DNA from: Pandoraea anhela
GTDB lineage: Bacteria > Pseudomonadota > Gammaproteobacteria > Burkholderiales > Burkholderiaceae
Reading direction: 5' to 3'
Length of the DNA stretch: 64,000 nt
Assembly (NCBI RefSeq): GCF_902459655.1
Contig: NZ_CABPSB010000015.1
Location: 62,001-126,000, forward strand
Below the pieces are notes generated by a model. The model did no database searches. It saw only the letters and a program-made list of their open reading frames with translations, and was not told the DNA's origin. Below are positions 9,216 to 18,978 of this stretch, piece by piece (the first letter of the stretch is position 1; every line of letters begins with the position of its first letter). The position numbers and the translations under genes are program-made.

Positions 9216-11690
9216 ATGGCAAGCACACCCCAAACCGAGACACCCCGCGACAAGCGCCCGCCCAAACCGCGCCGCTCCATCTGGCTGCGCATCGCACTTT
9301 GGTTCGTAGGCCTTATCGCCGCGATGTTCGTATGTGGCGCGTTGCTCGCGGGGTATATCCTGGTGGTGATGACGCCGCAGTTGCCGTCGCTCGACACCAT
9401 CGTCGATTACCGGCCGAAGATCCCGTTGCGCATCTATACGGCGGATGAGATCCAGATCGGCGAATTCGGCGAAGAACGCCGCAATCTCGTGCGATTCTCG
9501 GACATCCCCGACGTCATGAAGAAGGCCGTGCTCGCCATCGAGGACGACCGCTTCTATCAGCACGGCGGTGTCGATTTCATCGGGATCTTCCGTGCAGGCG
9601 TCGCGAACTTCACGCGCGGCGGTTCATCGCAGGGGGCCAGCACGATCACGATGCAGGTCGCGCGCAACTTCTTCCTGTCGAGCGAGAAGACGTACACGCG
9701 CAAGATCTACGAGGCGCTGCTTGCCTACAAGATCGAATCGCGCCTGTCCAAGGATCAGATTCTCGAGCTGTACATGAATCAGATCTATCTCGGCGAGCGC
9801 GCGTACGGTTTCGCCAGTGCTGCGCGCGTGTATTTCGGCAAGGATCTCAAGGACATCACCCTGGCCGAGGCCGCGATGCTCGCCGGGCTGCCGAAAGCGC
9901 CGTCGGCGTACAACCCCATCGTCAACTACAAGCGCGCTCGCGTGCGTCAGGAATACATTCTGAAACGGATGTATGACCTGGGGTATGCGTCGAAGGCGGA
10001 ATACGATCAGGCCATCGCGCAGGAACTGGTGGTGCGCGGACTGGGCAGCGAATTCAGCGTGCATGCCGGCTACGTCGCGGAAATGGTGCGTCAACTGCTC
10101 TACGCGCAGTTCAAGGACGAGATTTATACGCGTGGGTTCAACGTCTACACGACGATCAATTCAGCCGACCAGGAAGCCGCTTACGAGGCGCTACGCTCGG
10201 GCGTCATGGCGTACGAATTGCGTCACGGCTATCGCGGCCCCGAAGCCAATATCGATTTGCCGGACGGCAAGGACGAGCGCGAACAGTTGATCGACGACAC
10301 ACTGGTCGAACATCCGGATAGCGGCGACATGGTCGCAGCGGTGGTGCTGTCGGCGAGTCCGCAGCAGGTCAAGGCTGTCCTGCTCAACGGCGACGATGTC
10401 ACCGTAACGGGAGACGGACTGCGATTTGCCGCCGCGGGCTTGAGCGCCAAGGCACAGCCGAAGCAGAAGATTCGCCCCGGTTCGGTGATCCGTGTCACAA
10501 AGGATGCGAAGGACAACTGGCGTATCGTGCAGATGCCGGATATCGAAGCCGCGTTCGTGTCGCTCGATCCGCAAAACGGCGCGATCCGCTCGCTGGTCGG
10601 GGGCTTCGACTTCAACCGCAACAAATTCAATCACGTGACGCAGGCATGGCGTCAGCCGGGGTCGAGCTTCAAGCCGTTCATCTACTCGGCAGCGCTCGAG
10701 AAGGGATTTGCTCCGGCGACCATCATCAACGACGGCCCGCTGTATTTCACGGCGGCGCAAACCGGCGGACAGCCGTGGGAGCCGAAAAACTACGGCGGCG
10801 GTTTCGACGGACCGGAACCGATGCGCGTGGCGCTCATGCGCTCGCGCAACCTCGTGTCGATCCGCATTCTGCAAAGCATTACGCCTGCATATGCACAGAA
10901 GTTCATCGGCCGGTTCGGCTTCGAAGCGGACAAACATCCCGCCTATTTGCCAATGGCGCTGGGCGCCGGGATGGTCACACCGCTACAAATGGCCAGCGGC
11001 TACGCCGTGTTTGCGAACGGGGGCTTCCGGGTAAATCCGTTCATCGTCGCACGCATCACCGATTCGAAAGGCAACGTGATCATGGAGGAGAAGCCGACCC
11101 AGGCCGGCGACGAATCGATTCGAGCCATTCCGGCGCGCAACGCGTTCATCATGAATTCGATGCTCCACGACGTCGCGACACGCGGTACCGCAGCCAAGAC
11201 GAACGTGCTCAAGCGCAGCGATCTCGCCGGCAAGACGGGCACGACGAACGATTCGCATGATGCGTGGTTCGCCGGCTATCAGTCGCAATTGGTGGGGGTT
11301 GCGTGGATTGGATTCGATCAGCCGCGCAATCTGGGCGATCGGGAAACCGGGGGCGGTCTGGCGCTGCCGATCTGGATCGACTACATGTCCAAGGCGTTGC
11401 GCGGCGTGCCGGAAGCCACGCGCGCCGTACCGCCGGGTGTCATTCAGGCCAACGGCGACTATTTCTACGACGACTATCCGCCGGGACGCGCGGTCAGCAC
11501 GGTCGGTCTGAGCGCCGATACGGCGCCGGACGGCTCGGCGTCGCCCGGCCCGTCGGGTGGGTTGCCCGGCCAGATGCCGGCACAACCGGGTGCGGCGCCC
11601 GCACCGGGGTCCTCGCATGCGCCGGTCCCCGGGCCGGTCGATCGTCAGGAGCGTCAGCGCATTCTCGACATGTTCAACAGCAAGCCCTGA
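9216..11690 (+). CDS. mrcA: Penicillin-binding protein 1A (bifunctional class A PBP)
   Basis: An 824-residue peptidoglycan synthase. It has a basic cytosolic N-terminus, a transmembrane anchor (about 23-52), a GT51 glycosyltransferase domain with catalytic Glu109 in AIEDDRFYQHGGVD, an inserted OB-like domain (about 330-430), and a transpeptidase domain with Ser483-x-x-Lys486 (PGSSFKPF), Ser543-Arg-Asn545 and Lys673-Thr-Gly675. It polymerises lipid II and cross-links stem peptides in the periplasm, and is a beta-lactam target. The last 70 or so residues are a Pro/Gly/Ala-rich tail. The gene stands alone, divergent from pilM and convergent with cyaY. Confidence 0.97.
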   Translation: MASTPQTETPRDKRPPKPRRSIWLRIALWFVGLIAAMFVCGALLAGYILVVMTPQLPSLDTIVDYRPKIPLRIYTADEIQIGEFGEERRNLVRFSDIPDVMKKAVLAIEDDRFYQHGGVDFIGIFRAGVANFTRGGSSQGASTITMQVARNFFLSSEKTYTRKIYEALLAYKIESRLSKDQILELYMNQIYLGERAYGFASAARVYFGKDLKDITLAEAAMLAGLPKAPSAYNPIVNYKRARVRQEYILKRMYDLGYASKAEYDQAIAQELVVRGLGSEFSVHAGYVAEMVRQLLYAQFKDEIYTRGFNVYTTINSADQEAAYEALRSGVMAYELRHGYRGPEANIDLPDGKDEREQLIDDTLVEHPDSGDMVAAVVLSASPQQVKAVLLNGDDVTVTGDGLRFAAAGLSAKAQPKQKIRPGSVIRVTKDAKDNWRIVQMPDIEAAFVSLDPQNGAIRSLVGGFDFNRNKFNHVTQAWRQPGSSFKPFIYSAALEKGFAPATIINDGPLYFTAAQTGGQPWEPKNYGGGFDGPEPMRVALMRSRNLVSIRILQSITPAYAQKFIGRFGFEADKHPAYLPMALGAGMVTPLQMASGYAVFANGGFRVNPFIVARITDSKGNVIMEEKPTQAGDESIRAIPARNAFIMNSMLHDVATRGTAAKTNVLKRSDLAGKTGTTNDSHDAWFAGYQSQLVGVAWIGFDQPRNLGDRETGGGLALPIWIDYMSKALRGVPEATRAVPPGVIQANGDYFYDDYPPGRAVSTVGLSADTAPDGSASPGPSGGLPGQMPAQPGAAPAPGSSHAPVPGPVDRQERQRILDMFNSKP

Positions 11691-11712
11691 GGCGCACAGG
11701 GGGGGGTGTCAG

Positions 11713-11743
11713 GCGGCCGAGCCGAATTAGGCGAGTCGGCCGC
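11713..11743. other. Inverted repeat between convergent mrcA and cyaY
   Basis: Arms GCGGCCGA (11713-11720) and TCGGCCGC (11736-11743) can form a hairpin in either transcript. There is no T run on either side, so a terminator role is uncertain. Confidence 0.35.
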
Positions 11744-11758
11744 TTGGCCGGCTACGGC

Positions 11759-12091
11759 TCAGTTGGCCTGAAGCGTTACGGTCTCGCCGGCTTGCTGCGA
11801 CGCAAAGCGCGACAGCGCCTCGAACAATTCGGAGTCGTCGCGCGTATCGCGCCATTTGTCGCCCTTCAGGCGGAAGTGGAAACCGCCCGAACGCGCGGCG
11901 ATCCAGATCTCGCTCATCGGCGTTTGCACGTTGACGATGATCTTGCTGCCATCGTCGAATTCGAGCGTCAGCACGTTGCCCGTACGCTCGCAATCGATAT
12001 CCACATCGCTGTCGTCGACCACGGCTTCGACAGCCGCCTCAACCTGCGCCAGCACGGCCTCTGCCAGCGCCAGGAATTCACTTTCCGTCAT
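11759..12091 (-). CDS. cyaY: Frataxin-like iron-sulfur cluster assembly protein CyaY
   Basis: A 110-residue acidic protein with the frataxin fold: an acidic first helix (MTESEFLALAEAVLAQVEAAVEA, with DDSDVDIDCE following), the central sheet DGSKIIVNVQ and the very conserved Trp segments SEIWIAARSGGFHF and GDKWRDTR. Frataxins bind iron and modulate the cysteine desulfurase IscS during Fe-S cluster assembly in the cytosol. I take the ATG at 12091 by comparison with the usual 105-110-residue length; two in-frame ATGs upstream (12115, 12124) would add 8-11 residues. It is divergent from lptM, as is typical in this family of bacteria. Confidence 0.93.
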   Translation of the reverse strand: MTESEFLALAEAVLAQVEAAVEAVVDDSDVDIDCERTGNVLTLEFDDGSKIIVNVQTPMSEIWIAARSGGFHFRLKGDKWRDTRDDSELFEALSRFASQQAGETVTLQAN

Positions 12092-12148
12092 GCTAAACTC
12101 CACGGTTTGCGTCATCGTTTGCATGCCGCACCACGCGGCGATACCCCC

Positions 12149-12376
12149 ATGACTGCACCTATTCGAACCTGCGCGATTGTAGCGTCGATTGCCCTTTTGA
12201 GCGTATTGGCCGGTTGTGGCCAGGCCGGCCCGCTTTACCTGCCGGCGCGCCCCACGAAACCGACCCCGCCGCCGGGTGCGCCGGTGCCGCCGCCGCCGCG
12301 CGTGCCCGAACCGCAACGCGGACCGTCGGTCGAAGTGCCGCCGGCAACCGCGCTGCCGCCGGCCAAGCCGGAATGA
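12149..12376 (+). CDS. lptM: LPS translocon maturation lipoprotein LptM (YifL/LppL-like)
   Basis: A 75-residue lipoprotein. A signal peptide (about 1-21) ends in the lipobox LAGC, and the mature protein begins CGQAGPLYLP, the conserved core of LptM, which assists disulfide maturation of the LPS transporter LptD in the outer membrane. The rest is a proline-rich tail (PTPPPGAPVPPPPRV), longer than the core. The gene immediately precedes lysA, which is the conserved setting for this small lipoprotein in proteobacteria. The ATG at 12149 is the only start giving a complete signal peptide. Confidence 0.9.
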   Translation: MTAPIRTCAIVASIALLSVLAGCGQAGPLYLPARPTKPTPPPGAPVPPPPRVPEPQRGPSVEVPPATALPPAKPE

Positions 12377-12500
12377 GCATGGAATAAGCGAAAATTAGCC
12401 GACGTTGGCCGACATCATTCAGAAATCGGCCACAGCATGCCGGGGGATGCTCCGGTGTGAACGGCGCCCCCAGATGCCCAGTTGATTACCGAGTTTTGCG

Positions 12501-13778
12501 ATGTCCGACGCCATTTTCTCTTACCGCAACGACGTACTCCACGCCGAGGGCGTCGCCCTGCCGGTGCTTGCCGAGCGTTTCGGCACCCCGCTGTACGTCT
12601 ATTCGAAGGCCGCGCTGGCGAATGCCTATCAGGCCTATGCCAAGGCATGCGCAGGTCGCAACGCCGCGGTGCACTACGCTGCCAAGGCCAACTCGAACCT
12701 CGCGGTCCTCGGCGTTTTCGCGAAATTGGGCGCCGGCTTCGACATCGTGTCGGCCGGCGAACTCGCCCGCGTCATTGCCGCGGGTGGCGATCCTAAGCGC
12801 ACCGTGTTTTCAGGCGTCGGCAAACATGCGGACGAGATGCGTTACGCGCTCGAAAACGATGTGCTCTGCTTTAACGTCGAATCGCGCCCGGAACTCGACC
12901 GGCTCAATCAAGTGGCGGGGCAGATGGGTAAGCGTGCGCGCGTCTCATTGCGTGTGAATCCGAACGTCGACGCCAAGACGCATCCGTACATCTCCACGGG
13001 CCTGCGCGGCAACAAGTTCGGTGTGGCTTATGAAGAAGCGTTCGATGCCTATCTCGCGGCGGCGGCCATGCCGAACCTCGACGTCGTCGGCATCGATTGC
13101 CATATCGGCTCGCAAATCACCGAAATTTCGCCTTATCTCGACGCGACCGACAAAGTGCTGGACCTCGTCGAAAAGCTCGAGGCTGCAGGCATCTCCCTGC
13201 ATCATATCGACGTAGGCGGTGGCCTGGGCATCACGTACACCGACGAAACACCGCCGGACATCACGGCATTCGCCACCACGCTGCTCGATCACATTGCCAA
13301 GCGCGGCCATGGCCACCGCCAGGTGCTGTTCGAGCCGGGCCGCTCGCTTGTCGGCAATGCCGGCGTGCTGCTCACACGCGTCGAATTCCTCAAGCCTGGC
13401 GAGACGAAGAATTTTGCCATCGTCGACGCTGCGATGAACGATCTGGCGCGTCCGGCCATGTACGAGGCGTATCACGGTATCGATCCGGTCGCCCGCCGCG
13501 CTGGCGAGGCGACCCTTTATGACATCGTCGGTCCCGTGTGCGAGAGCGGCGACTGGCTCGGTCGTGAGCGCGCCCTGACGCTCGAACCGGGCGACCTGCT
13601 TGCGATTCGCTCGGCCGGTGCCTATGGCTTCGCGATGAGTTCGAACTACAACACGCGTCCGCGTGCCGCAGAAGTCATGGTCGATGGCAACGACGCCTAT
13701 CTCGTGCGCGAACGCGAGACGGTCGAGTCGCTGTTTGCCGGCGAACGACTGCTGCCCGCCGCGCCTGCTAACGGCTGA
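12501..13778 (+). CDS. lysA: Diaminopimelate decarboxylase
   Basis: A 425-residue PLP enzyme of the alanine racemase-fold group that decarboxylates meso-diaminopimelate to L-lysine, the last step of lysine synthesis. Lys62 in HYAAKANSN carries the PLP; GGGLG (about 239-243) and EPGRS (about 276-280) bind the phosphate, and Cys347 in VCESGD is the partner-subunit active-site residue. Length is normal. The 3' end overlaps the convergent msrQ gene by 82 bases. Distance from lptM is 124 bases, so it may be co-transcribed or have its own promoter. Confidence 0.97.
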   Translation: MSDAIFSYRNDVLHAEGVALPVLAERFGTPLYVYSKAALANAYQAYAKACAGRNAAVHYAAKANSNLAVLGVFAKLGAGFDIVSAGELARVIAAGGDPKRTVFSGVGKHADEMRYALENDVLCFNVESRPELDRLNQVAGQMGKRARVSLRVNPNVDAKTHPYISTGLRGNKFGVAYEEAFDAYLAAAAMPNLDVVGIDCHIGSQITEISPYLDATDKVLDLVEKLEAAGISLHHIDVGGGLGITYTDETPPDITAFATTLLDHIAKRGHGHRQVLFEPGRSLVGNAGVLLTRVEFLKPGETKNFAIVDAAMNDLARPAMYEAYHGIDPVARRAGEATLYDIVGPVCESGDWLGRERALTLEPGDLLAIRSAGAYGFAMSSNYNTRPRAAEVMVDGNDAYLVRERETVESLFAGERLLPAAPANG

Positions 13779-14425
13779 GTCCCTGCCCTGCGCAGCGCCC
13801 AGATCACCCGGGCGCCCAGCAGGGCCGCAACGATGATCGCGTAGATCGCCGGCTGGGCAAAGTCGTTCTTGCCCGCCTTCATCCACCAGTAATGCAGGAT
13901 CGCCAGCACCGTGATCGCGTAAATCGCGCGATGCAGTTGTTGCCAGCGCCGCCCTCCCAGGCGTCTCACCACCGCGTGCGGCGACGTCAGTGCCAAAGGC
14001 ACCATCAGCACGAACGCCACAAACCCTACCGTGATGAACGGCCGTTTGCCGGTCACGTCGCGCAAGATCCCCGTCCAGTCGAACCACTGATCCAGCCAGA
14101 AGTACGTCGCGAAATGCAACGCGCCGTAGAAGAATGCGAAAAGGCCGAGCATGCGCCTGAATCGCAACAGCCACGCCATGCCGGTCACACGACGCACCGG
14201 GGTGATGGCGAGCGTGATGCACAGCATCACCAGCGTCCAGGTCCCCGTCGAGCGTGTGATGAACTCGACCGGATTCGCCCCCAACTGATCCATGGCCCCG
14301 TAGACGGCAAGTCGCAGCACCGGCGCGAGCGCCAGCAGGAAAACGGCCACCTTGGCCCATGGCAGCCAGCGTTGTGCAGGGCGTCGGGGTTCCCGCCCGG
14401 ACGCAGGAGAAAGAGATTTCGGCAC
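13697..14425 (-). CDS. msrQ: Haem-binding membrane subunit MsrQ of the MsrPQ repair system
   Basis: A 242-residue integral membrane protein with about six transmembrane helices, of the ferric-reductase-like family (formerly YedZ). Conserved features include the histidines in YGALHFATYFWLDQ, RWQQLHRAIYA and LAILHYWWM, which ligate haem b. MsrQ passes electrons from the quinone pool to MsrP, which repairs methionine sulfoxide in periplasmic proteins. It lies 20 bases after msrP in one operon. The C-terminal 30 residues are Ser/Arg/Ala-rich, and their coding DNA overlaps the 3' end of lysA by 82 bases on the other strand. Confidence 0.93.
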   Translation of the reverse strand: MPKSLSPASGREPRRPAQRWLPWAKVAVFLLALAPVLRLAVYGAMDQLGANPVEFITRSTGTWTLVMLCITLAITPVRRVTGMAWLLRFRRMLGLFAFFYGALHFATYFWLDQWFDWTGILRDVTGKRPFITVGFVAFVLMVPLALTSPHAVVRRLGGRRWQQLHRAIYAITVLAILHYWWMKAGKNDFAQPAIYAIIVAALLGARVIWALRRAGTQPLAGAAGSSRSPANSDSTVSRSRTR

Positions 14426-14445
14426 GGCGGATTCGCTCGGGAAGC

Positions 14446-15441
14446 TCAGAAGAATTTACGCAGATCCATGCCCTGATACAGGCTCGCGACCTGCTCGCCA
14501 TAACCGTTGAACATCAGCGTCTTGCGCTTGGGCGTGAAAATGCCACCGTCACCGATGCGACGCTCCGTCGCCTGACTCCATCGCGGATGATCGATGTCCG
14601 GGTTCACATTCGAGTAGAAACCATACTCATTCGATGCCGCGCGATTCCAGCTCGTCAGCGGCATTTTCTCGACGAAGCGAATCTTCACGATGGACTTGGC
14701 GCTCTTGAAGCCGTATTTCCAGGGCACCACCATACGCACCGGCGCGCCATTCTGGTTCGGCAGCACCTCACCGTACAGACCGAACGTCAGCAGCGAAAGC
14801 GGATGCATCGCCTCATCCATTCGCAGGCCCTCCACATACGGCCAGCTCAGCACCGGATACGACAGCCCCGGCATCTGCTTCGGATCCGCCAGTGTCACGA
14901 ATTCCACGTACTTCGCGTTGCCCGTCGGCTGCACCTGCTTGATGAGTTCAGACAGCGAATAGCCGATCCACGGGATGACCATCGACCAGCCCTCCACACA
15001 TCGAAGGCGATAGACGCGTTCTTCGAGCGGCGCGAGTTTGAGTAGCGCATCGAGGTCGTAGACCTTCGGCTGCTTCACCTCACCCTCGATGGCAACCTGC
15101 CACGGGTGCGGCTTGAGCGTGCCCGCACGCCGCGCCGGATCGGCCTTATCGGTGCCGAATTCGTAGAAATTGTTGTAAGTCGTGACATCCTTGATGTCAG
15201 TCGGCTTATCGGTCACGACGTAACGCGTATTGCGTGTCGCTGCCAGTTTGGCCAATCCGGTGCCCGGGCTCTCCGCCGCGAAGGCACTCGACGGCAAGAT
15301 ACCCAGTGCCGCGCCACCCAGTCCCGTCAGACCGATGCCGGACGCCTGCAGGAAGCGTCGCCGTCCGATCGCCAGGTCCCGTGGCGTGATTTGGCTGGCG
15401 GGAATGTCCGCCCCACGCAGAACCGACTTGTGCTTACTCAT
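14446..15441 (-). CDS. msrP: Periplasmic methionine sulfoxide reductase catalytic subunit MsrP
   Basis: A 331-residue molybdopterin enzyme (formerly YedY). The N-terminus carries a Tat signal with twin arginines ([13 protein letters not shown], about 26-38) and an alanine cleavage region (SSAFAAE). The conserved [14 protein letters not shown] segment holds the cysteine that ligates molybdenum. It reduces both diastereomers of methionine sulfoxide in periplasmic proteins with electrons from MsrQ. The ATG at 15441 is preceded by GGAGGGCATC, a strong ribosome binding site; a longer frame upstream to 15507 has none. It is first in the msrPQ operon. Confidence 0.96.
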   Translation of the reverse strand: MSKHKSVLRGADIPASQITPRDLAIGRRRFLQASGIGLTGLGGAALGILPSSAFAAESPGTGLAKLAATRNTRYVVTDKPTDIKDVTTYNNFYEFGTDKADPARRAGTLKPHPWQVAIEGEVKQPKVYDLDALLKLAPLEERVYRLRCVEGWSMVIPWIGYSLSELIKQVQPTGNAKYVEFVTLADPKQMPGLSYPVLSWPYVEGLRMDEAMHPLSLLTFGLYGEVLPNQNGAPVRMVVPWKYGFKSAKSIVKIRFVEKMPLTSWNRAASNEYGFYSNVNPDIDHPRWSQATERRIGDGGIFTPKRKTLMFNGYGEQVASLYQGMDLRKFF

Positions 15442-15557
15442 GATGCCCTCCAGACCGGCCTGCTTTGCCGATGTGCCGATATTCCCGATGCACCGTGAGA
15501 CCGACACTCGACAGACGTCGTTCCCCTGGGCACAGTGCGGGAATCATACGTCACGAT

Positions 15558-15590
15558 AAAAAAAGCCGCCGGCACCACGGTGCGGCGGCT
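15558..15590 (-). terminator. Rho-independent terminator of the resB-ccsB transcript
   Basis: A GC-rich stem (AGCCGCC / GGCGGCT with an inner GCACC / GGTGC) lies 3' of ccsB on the minus strand and is followed by seven T on that strand (15558-15564 read in reverse). Confidence 0.8.
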
Positions 15591-15631
15591 CTTCAGGCCT
15601 TATCGGCCGGTCTCGGCGGGAGCGATCGACG

Positions 15632-16816
15632 TCAAAGCTGGCCGTAACTATGCAATCCCGACAGGAACATATTCACCCCGAGGAATGCGAACGTGGTGAT
15701 CAGCAAGCCCGTCAGCGACCACCATGCGGCGACCACGCCACGCAACCCCTTCATGAGACGCATGTGCAACCACGCGGCGTAGTTCAGCCAGACGATCAAC
15801 GCCCACGTCTCCTTAGGATCCCAACTCCAGTAACCGCCCCAGGCATCCGCCGCCCATAGCGCGCCGAGAATCGTGGCAATCGTGAAGAACGCAAAACCGA
15901 CGGCAATCGCCTTGTACATCACGTCGTCGAGCAATTCGAGCGATGGCAGACGCGACGAGAAGAACCCACTGTCGAGCGGCTTGCCTGCTGCAGCCAGACG
16001 CTTGTTCTCGCCCGACTTGAGCAGATACGCGATCGCGACCATCGCGGCTAGCGCAAACGTGCCGTAACCGATGAAATTCGCCGGCACGTGGATCTTCATC
16101 CACCAGCTTTGCAGCGCCGGCACCAACGGTTGAATCTCATAAGCGCTGCGGGCCACGCTGTACCAGAGGTTGAAACTGACGGCAGCACTGATCACCAGCA
16201 ACACGAACGGGCCGAGCGACCGCGTTTCGTAACGTTGCTCGTAATAGAGGTAAAACAGCGCTGTGATCAGACAGAACAGCACGAACACTTCGTACAGATT
16301 CGAGATCGGGATATGACCGACATCGGCACCCACGAGATAGGACTCGTACCAGCGCACCATCATGCCGGTGAAGCCGAGCAGCACCGCGGCCCAGCACAAC
16401 GACGACCCCACGCTCGCGCCGAACGACGAACGGGCGAGCAAGCCCCCCCAGTAGAAGAGCGTCGACAGGAAGAACAGCGCGCTCATCCACAGAATGGCGG
16501 ACTGACTCGACAGAAAGTACTTGAGAAAGAATGCCTGATCGGCACGCGCCAGATCATGGTGATAGAGACCGATGCCCGAGAGCGCGAGAATCGCGATGCC
16601 CGCCATCAACCAGCGCACCGCGCGCCAGTGCCAGCCGAGCAACGCGAAGGTCGGCACCGCGAGCACCAGAATCGTGTGCTCGTAGTAGTCCATGTAGTGG
16701 CCGTAGCGGTTGAGCGCGAAGCCCGCACCGATCGCGAGCGCAAGCGCGAACAGCCAGTCGCCGATACTGCGTCGGCGCAGCCATGAGACCTCTGAATAGC
16801 CTTGGGATAACTCCAT
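15632..16816 (-). CDS. ccsB: Cytochrome c biogenesis protein CcsB/CcsA (System II haem handling)
   Basis: A 394-residue polytopic inner-membrane protein with eight or more helices and the tryptophan-rich WGGYWSWDPKETWA motif (about 320-333), which binds haem in the System II cytochrome c synthase. With ResB it exports haem and attaches it to CXXCH apocytochromes in the periplasm. I choose the ATG at 16816 (MELSQGYSEVSW) because AGGTGAGG lies upstream; the ATG at 16831 overlaps the resB stop as ATGA and would add five residues. It is in an operon with resB; naming varies (CcsA or CcsB) between genomes. Confidence 0.94.
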   Translation of the reverse strand: MELSQGYSEVSWLRRRSIGDWLFALALAIGAGFALNRYGHYMDYYEHTILVLAVPTFALLGWHWRAVRWLMAGIAILALSGIGLYHHDLARADQAFFLKYFLSSQSAILWMSALFFLSTLFYWGGLLARSSFGASVGSSLCWAAVLLGFTGMMVRWYESYLVGADVGHIPISNLYEVFVLFCLITALFYLYYEQRYETRSLGPFVLLVISAAVSFNLWYSVARSAYEIQPLVPALQSWWMKIHVPANFIGYGTFALAAMVAIAYLLKSGENKRLAAAGKPLDSGFFSSRLPSLELLDDVMYKAIAVGFAFFTIATILGALWAADAWGGYWSWDPKETWALIVWLNYAAWLHMRLMKGLRGVVAAWWSLTGLLITTFAFLGVNMFLSGLHSYGQL

Positions 16817-16827
16817 CTGCCTCACCT

Positions 16828-18963
16828 TCATCGTTTTGTGACGATCTCGTCCATCTCCGCCTTCGTGCGGGCGAATTCTTTTTCGAAGTCCAGTGTGCGA
16901 CGCGTCGTCGACACCGCCATCAACACCGAACTGCCTCCCTCCGGCGTGTCCTTGACCCACAGCCACAAACGCCGCTCACGCACATAGAACATCGAGAAGA
17001 TGCCTAGCACCAGCAGCAAGCTGCCAAGATACACGATCTTTTTGCCCGGAGAACGCGTGAGCTGGAAGACGCTGGCCTGAATCTGCTCGAAGGAATCGAG
17101 TTGCAGGAAGACGGGGGCGTCGTACAGGAAATTGTCGGACAGCGCGTTTGTGGCCGTATGCACGAAGCGCTCGGTCTCGGGCGACGATGCCACCGCCGGT
17201 TGCCCCGCTTGCTCGCGCGCAACCTGCCAAAGTTGCCAGATCGTGCCGTCCAGAATTCGCCGGAACATGTCCGCCGCACTCGACTGCTGGTCGGACGGAA
17301 CCTTCTCGCTCACGAACTCCGCGATCGCCTGCAAGCCACCGGTCGCATGACCGTTCTTGCTGGCCGGGATCGCGCCGGCAAACAGGTCGAGTTCGCGCTT
17401 GGCGCTCTCCTGCAACTGACCGCGCAGTTCGGCCGACGTTTGCAACGGCAGCGACTGCGCCGCGAAGCGGCGGGCCGCCTCGGCACGCGCGCCATCGTCC
17501 TGAAGGGCGGCGCGCAACAACATCCATTGCTTGACGGAGCCGTCGGCGTCCGCCGGAATGCGCAGATACTGGAACGGGCCGTCGGGCGTGTCGCGCACGC
17601 CCGTCATGAACACGCGCTCGCCGTCTTCCACCAGAATCGGCAGCATGTAATTGCGATACTCCTTGGCCTGACCACTGCGGTCGCGCACCTTGTACTGCAC
17701 CGACGGACCGACATTGCGCAGGTCTTTGCCCAGATCGGTCCGCACGCCGGAACCGAGTTGTGCGCTCAGATCGTCGCGCAACGACTTACGGGCAACGCCG
17801 CGCACGTCACGCTCGCCGCTGCCGTTGCTGATGTTCTCGACGTTGATGGCGCGGAAGTCGCTGAATTCGACCGTGTACTCGTCCTTGCCTGCGGCCCCGC
17901 CGCGCAGTTGCGTCGAACCGCCGACATCGCCCGAGAACGCGAAAGCGCGATCCGTTGCACCTCGCATGGGGAAACCGGTGAGCTTCAGTTTGCTGCCGCC
18001 GTCCTCGAAACTCGACTGGTAGACCGCCACGCCCTTGTAGATGAACGGCTCGTTGACCTTCACGGTCGCGCTCATCGTTTTGCCGGTCTCGGGGTCGGTC
18101 ACCACAATGTCGCTGGCGAACAGCTTGGGCATGCCCGTCGAGTAGTAATCGACGTGGAATTTTTTCAGTTCGATGGAAAACGGCAGATCCTGCACGACCG
18201 ACCCATCCTGAAAATTCAGAATCGCCGTAGTCGACTTACCGCCTTCCGGCACAAATGCGTAACCGCGAAACGCGGGGTTATTCGGCGAGAGACGGTGCGC
18301 CTCGGGAATCTGCGCAATCACGGCATTGCCTTGCAGCGGCGATTTGCCGAACAGCGCCATCTGTACGCGAATCAGCAGATCGCTGTCCACCAGACCGCCC
18401 AGACAAATGATCACGATCGCACTGTGGGCGAAGATATAGCCGATCTTGTTGATGGCTCCGGCCTTCGCGGCCACGAGCGTTGCTCCGTCGCGCTCGCGCA
18501 CGACGAAACGGTAGCCGCGATGCCCGAGGTAGCCCGTCAGACGCTCGATCAGATCGCCACGCGACAACGGGCCGATGTACTCGGCCTTATGGCCAAAGGC
18601 ACGCAGACTGCCCTCGCGCACGTGATCGCGCCAGCTCCGGATGTCCGCGATCATCTTCGGTGCGTTGCGCACGATGCACAACGTTGTCGACGCCATCAGG
18701 AAGAAGAGGATCAGCAGGAACCACCACGAGCTGTACACCGTGTACAGGCCGAGCGAGCGGAAGACGTCGGCCCAGAACGGGCCGAACTGATTGACGTAAT
18801 TGGGGTAAGGGTCGCCCTGCTTGAGCACGGTGCCGACGATGCTGGCAATCGCGAGCACGGTGAGCAGACTGATGGCGAAGCGCATCGAGCTGACGAGCTC
18901 GACGCCATCGCGCACCCATCGTTGCGCTCCCTTGATCTGCATTCCGGAGGTACTGATGCTCAT
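16828..18963 (-). CDS. resB: Cytochrome c biogenesis protein ResB (System II)
   Basis: A 711-residue membrane protein with three transmembrane helices in the first 200 residues (SSMRFAISLLTVLAIASIVG, WWFLLILFFLMASTTLCIV, IFAHSAIVIICLGG), a large periplasmic domain, and one further helix near the C-terminus (KIVYLGSLLLVLGIFSMFYV). It works with CcsB as the synthase that transfers haem to apocytochrome c. The ATG at 18963 (MSISTSGMQIKG) fits the family start; a further in-frame ATG is at 18942. The neighbouring cytochrome c4 gene is an expected client. A hairpin with a T run sits just upstream of the start. Confidence 0.93.
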   Translation of the reverse strand: MSISTSGMQIKGAQRWVRDGVELVSSMRFAISLLTVLAIASIVGTVLKQGDPYPNYVNQFGPFWADVFRSLGLYTVYSSWWFLLILFFLMASTTLCIVRNAPKMIADIRSWRDHVREGSLRAFGHKAEYIGPLSRGDLIERLTGYLGHRGYRFVVRERDGATLVAAKAGAINKIGYIFAHSAIVIICLGGLVDSDLLIRVQMALFGKSPLQGNAVIAQIPEAHRLSPNNPAFRGYAFVPEGGKSTTAILNFQDGSVVQDLPFSIELKKFHVDYYSTGMPKLFASDIVVTDPETGKTMSATVKVNEPFIYKGVAVYQSSFEDGGSKLKLTGFPMRGATDRAFAFSGDVGGSTQLRGGAAGKDEYTVEFSDFRAINVENISNGSGERDVRGVARKSLRDDLSAQLGSGVRTDLGKDLRNVGPSVQYKVRDRSGQAKEYRNYMLPILVEDGERVFMTGVRDTPDGPFQYLRIPADADGSVKQWMLLRAALQDDGARAEAARRFAAQSLPLQTSAELRGQLQESAKRELDLFAGAIPASKNGHATGGLQAIAEFVSEKVPSDQQSSAADMFRRILDGTIWQLWQVAREQAGQPAVASSPETERFVHTATNALSDNFLYDAPVFLQLDSFEQIQASVFQLTRSPGKKIVYLGSLLLVLGIFSMFYVRERRLWLWVKDTPEGGSSVLMAVSTTRRTLDFEKEFARTKAEMDEIVTKR

Positions 18964-18978
18964 CCTGTTTCCGACAAC

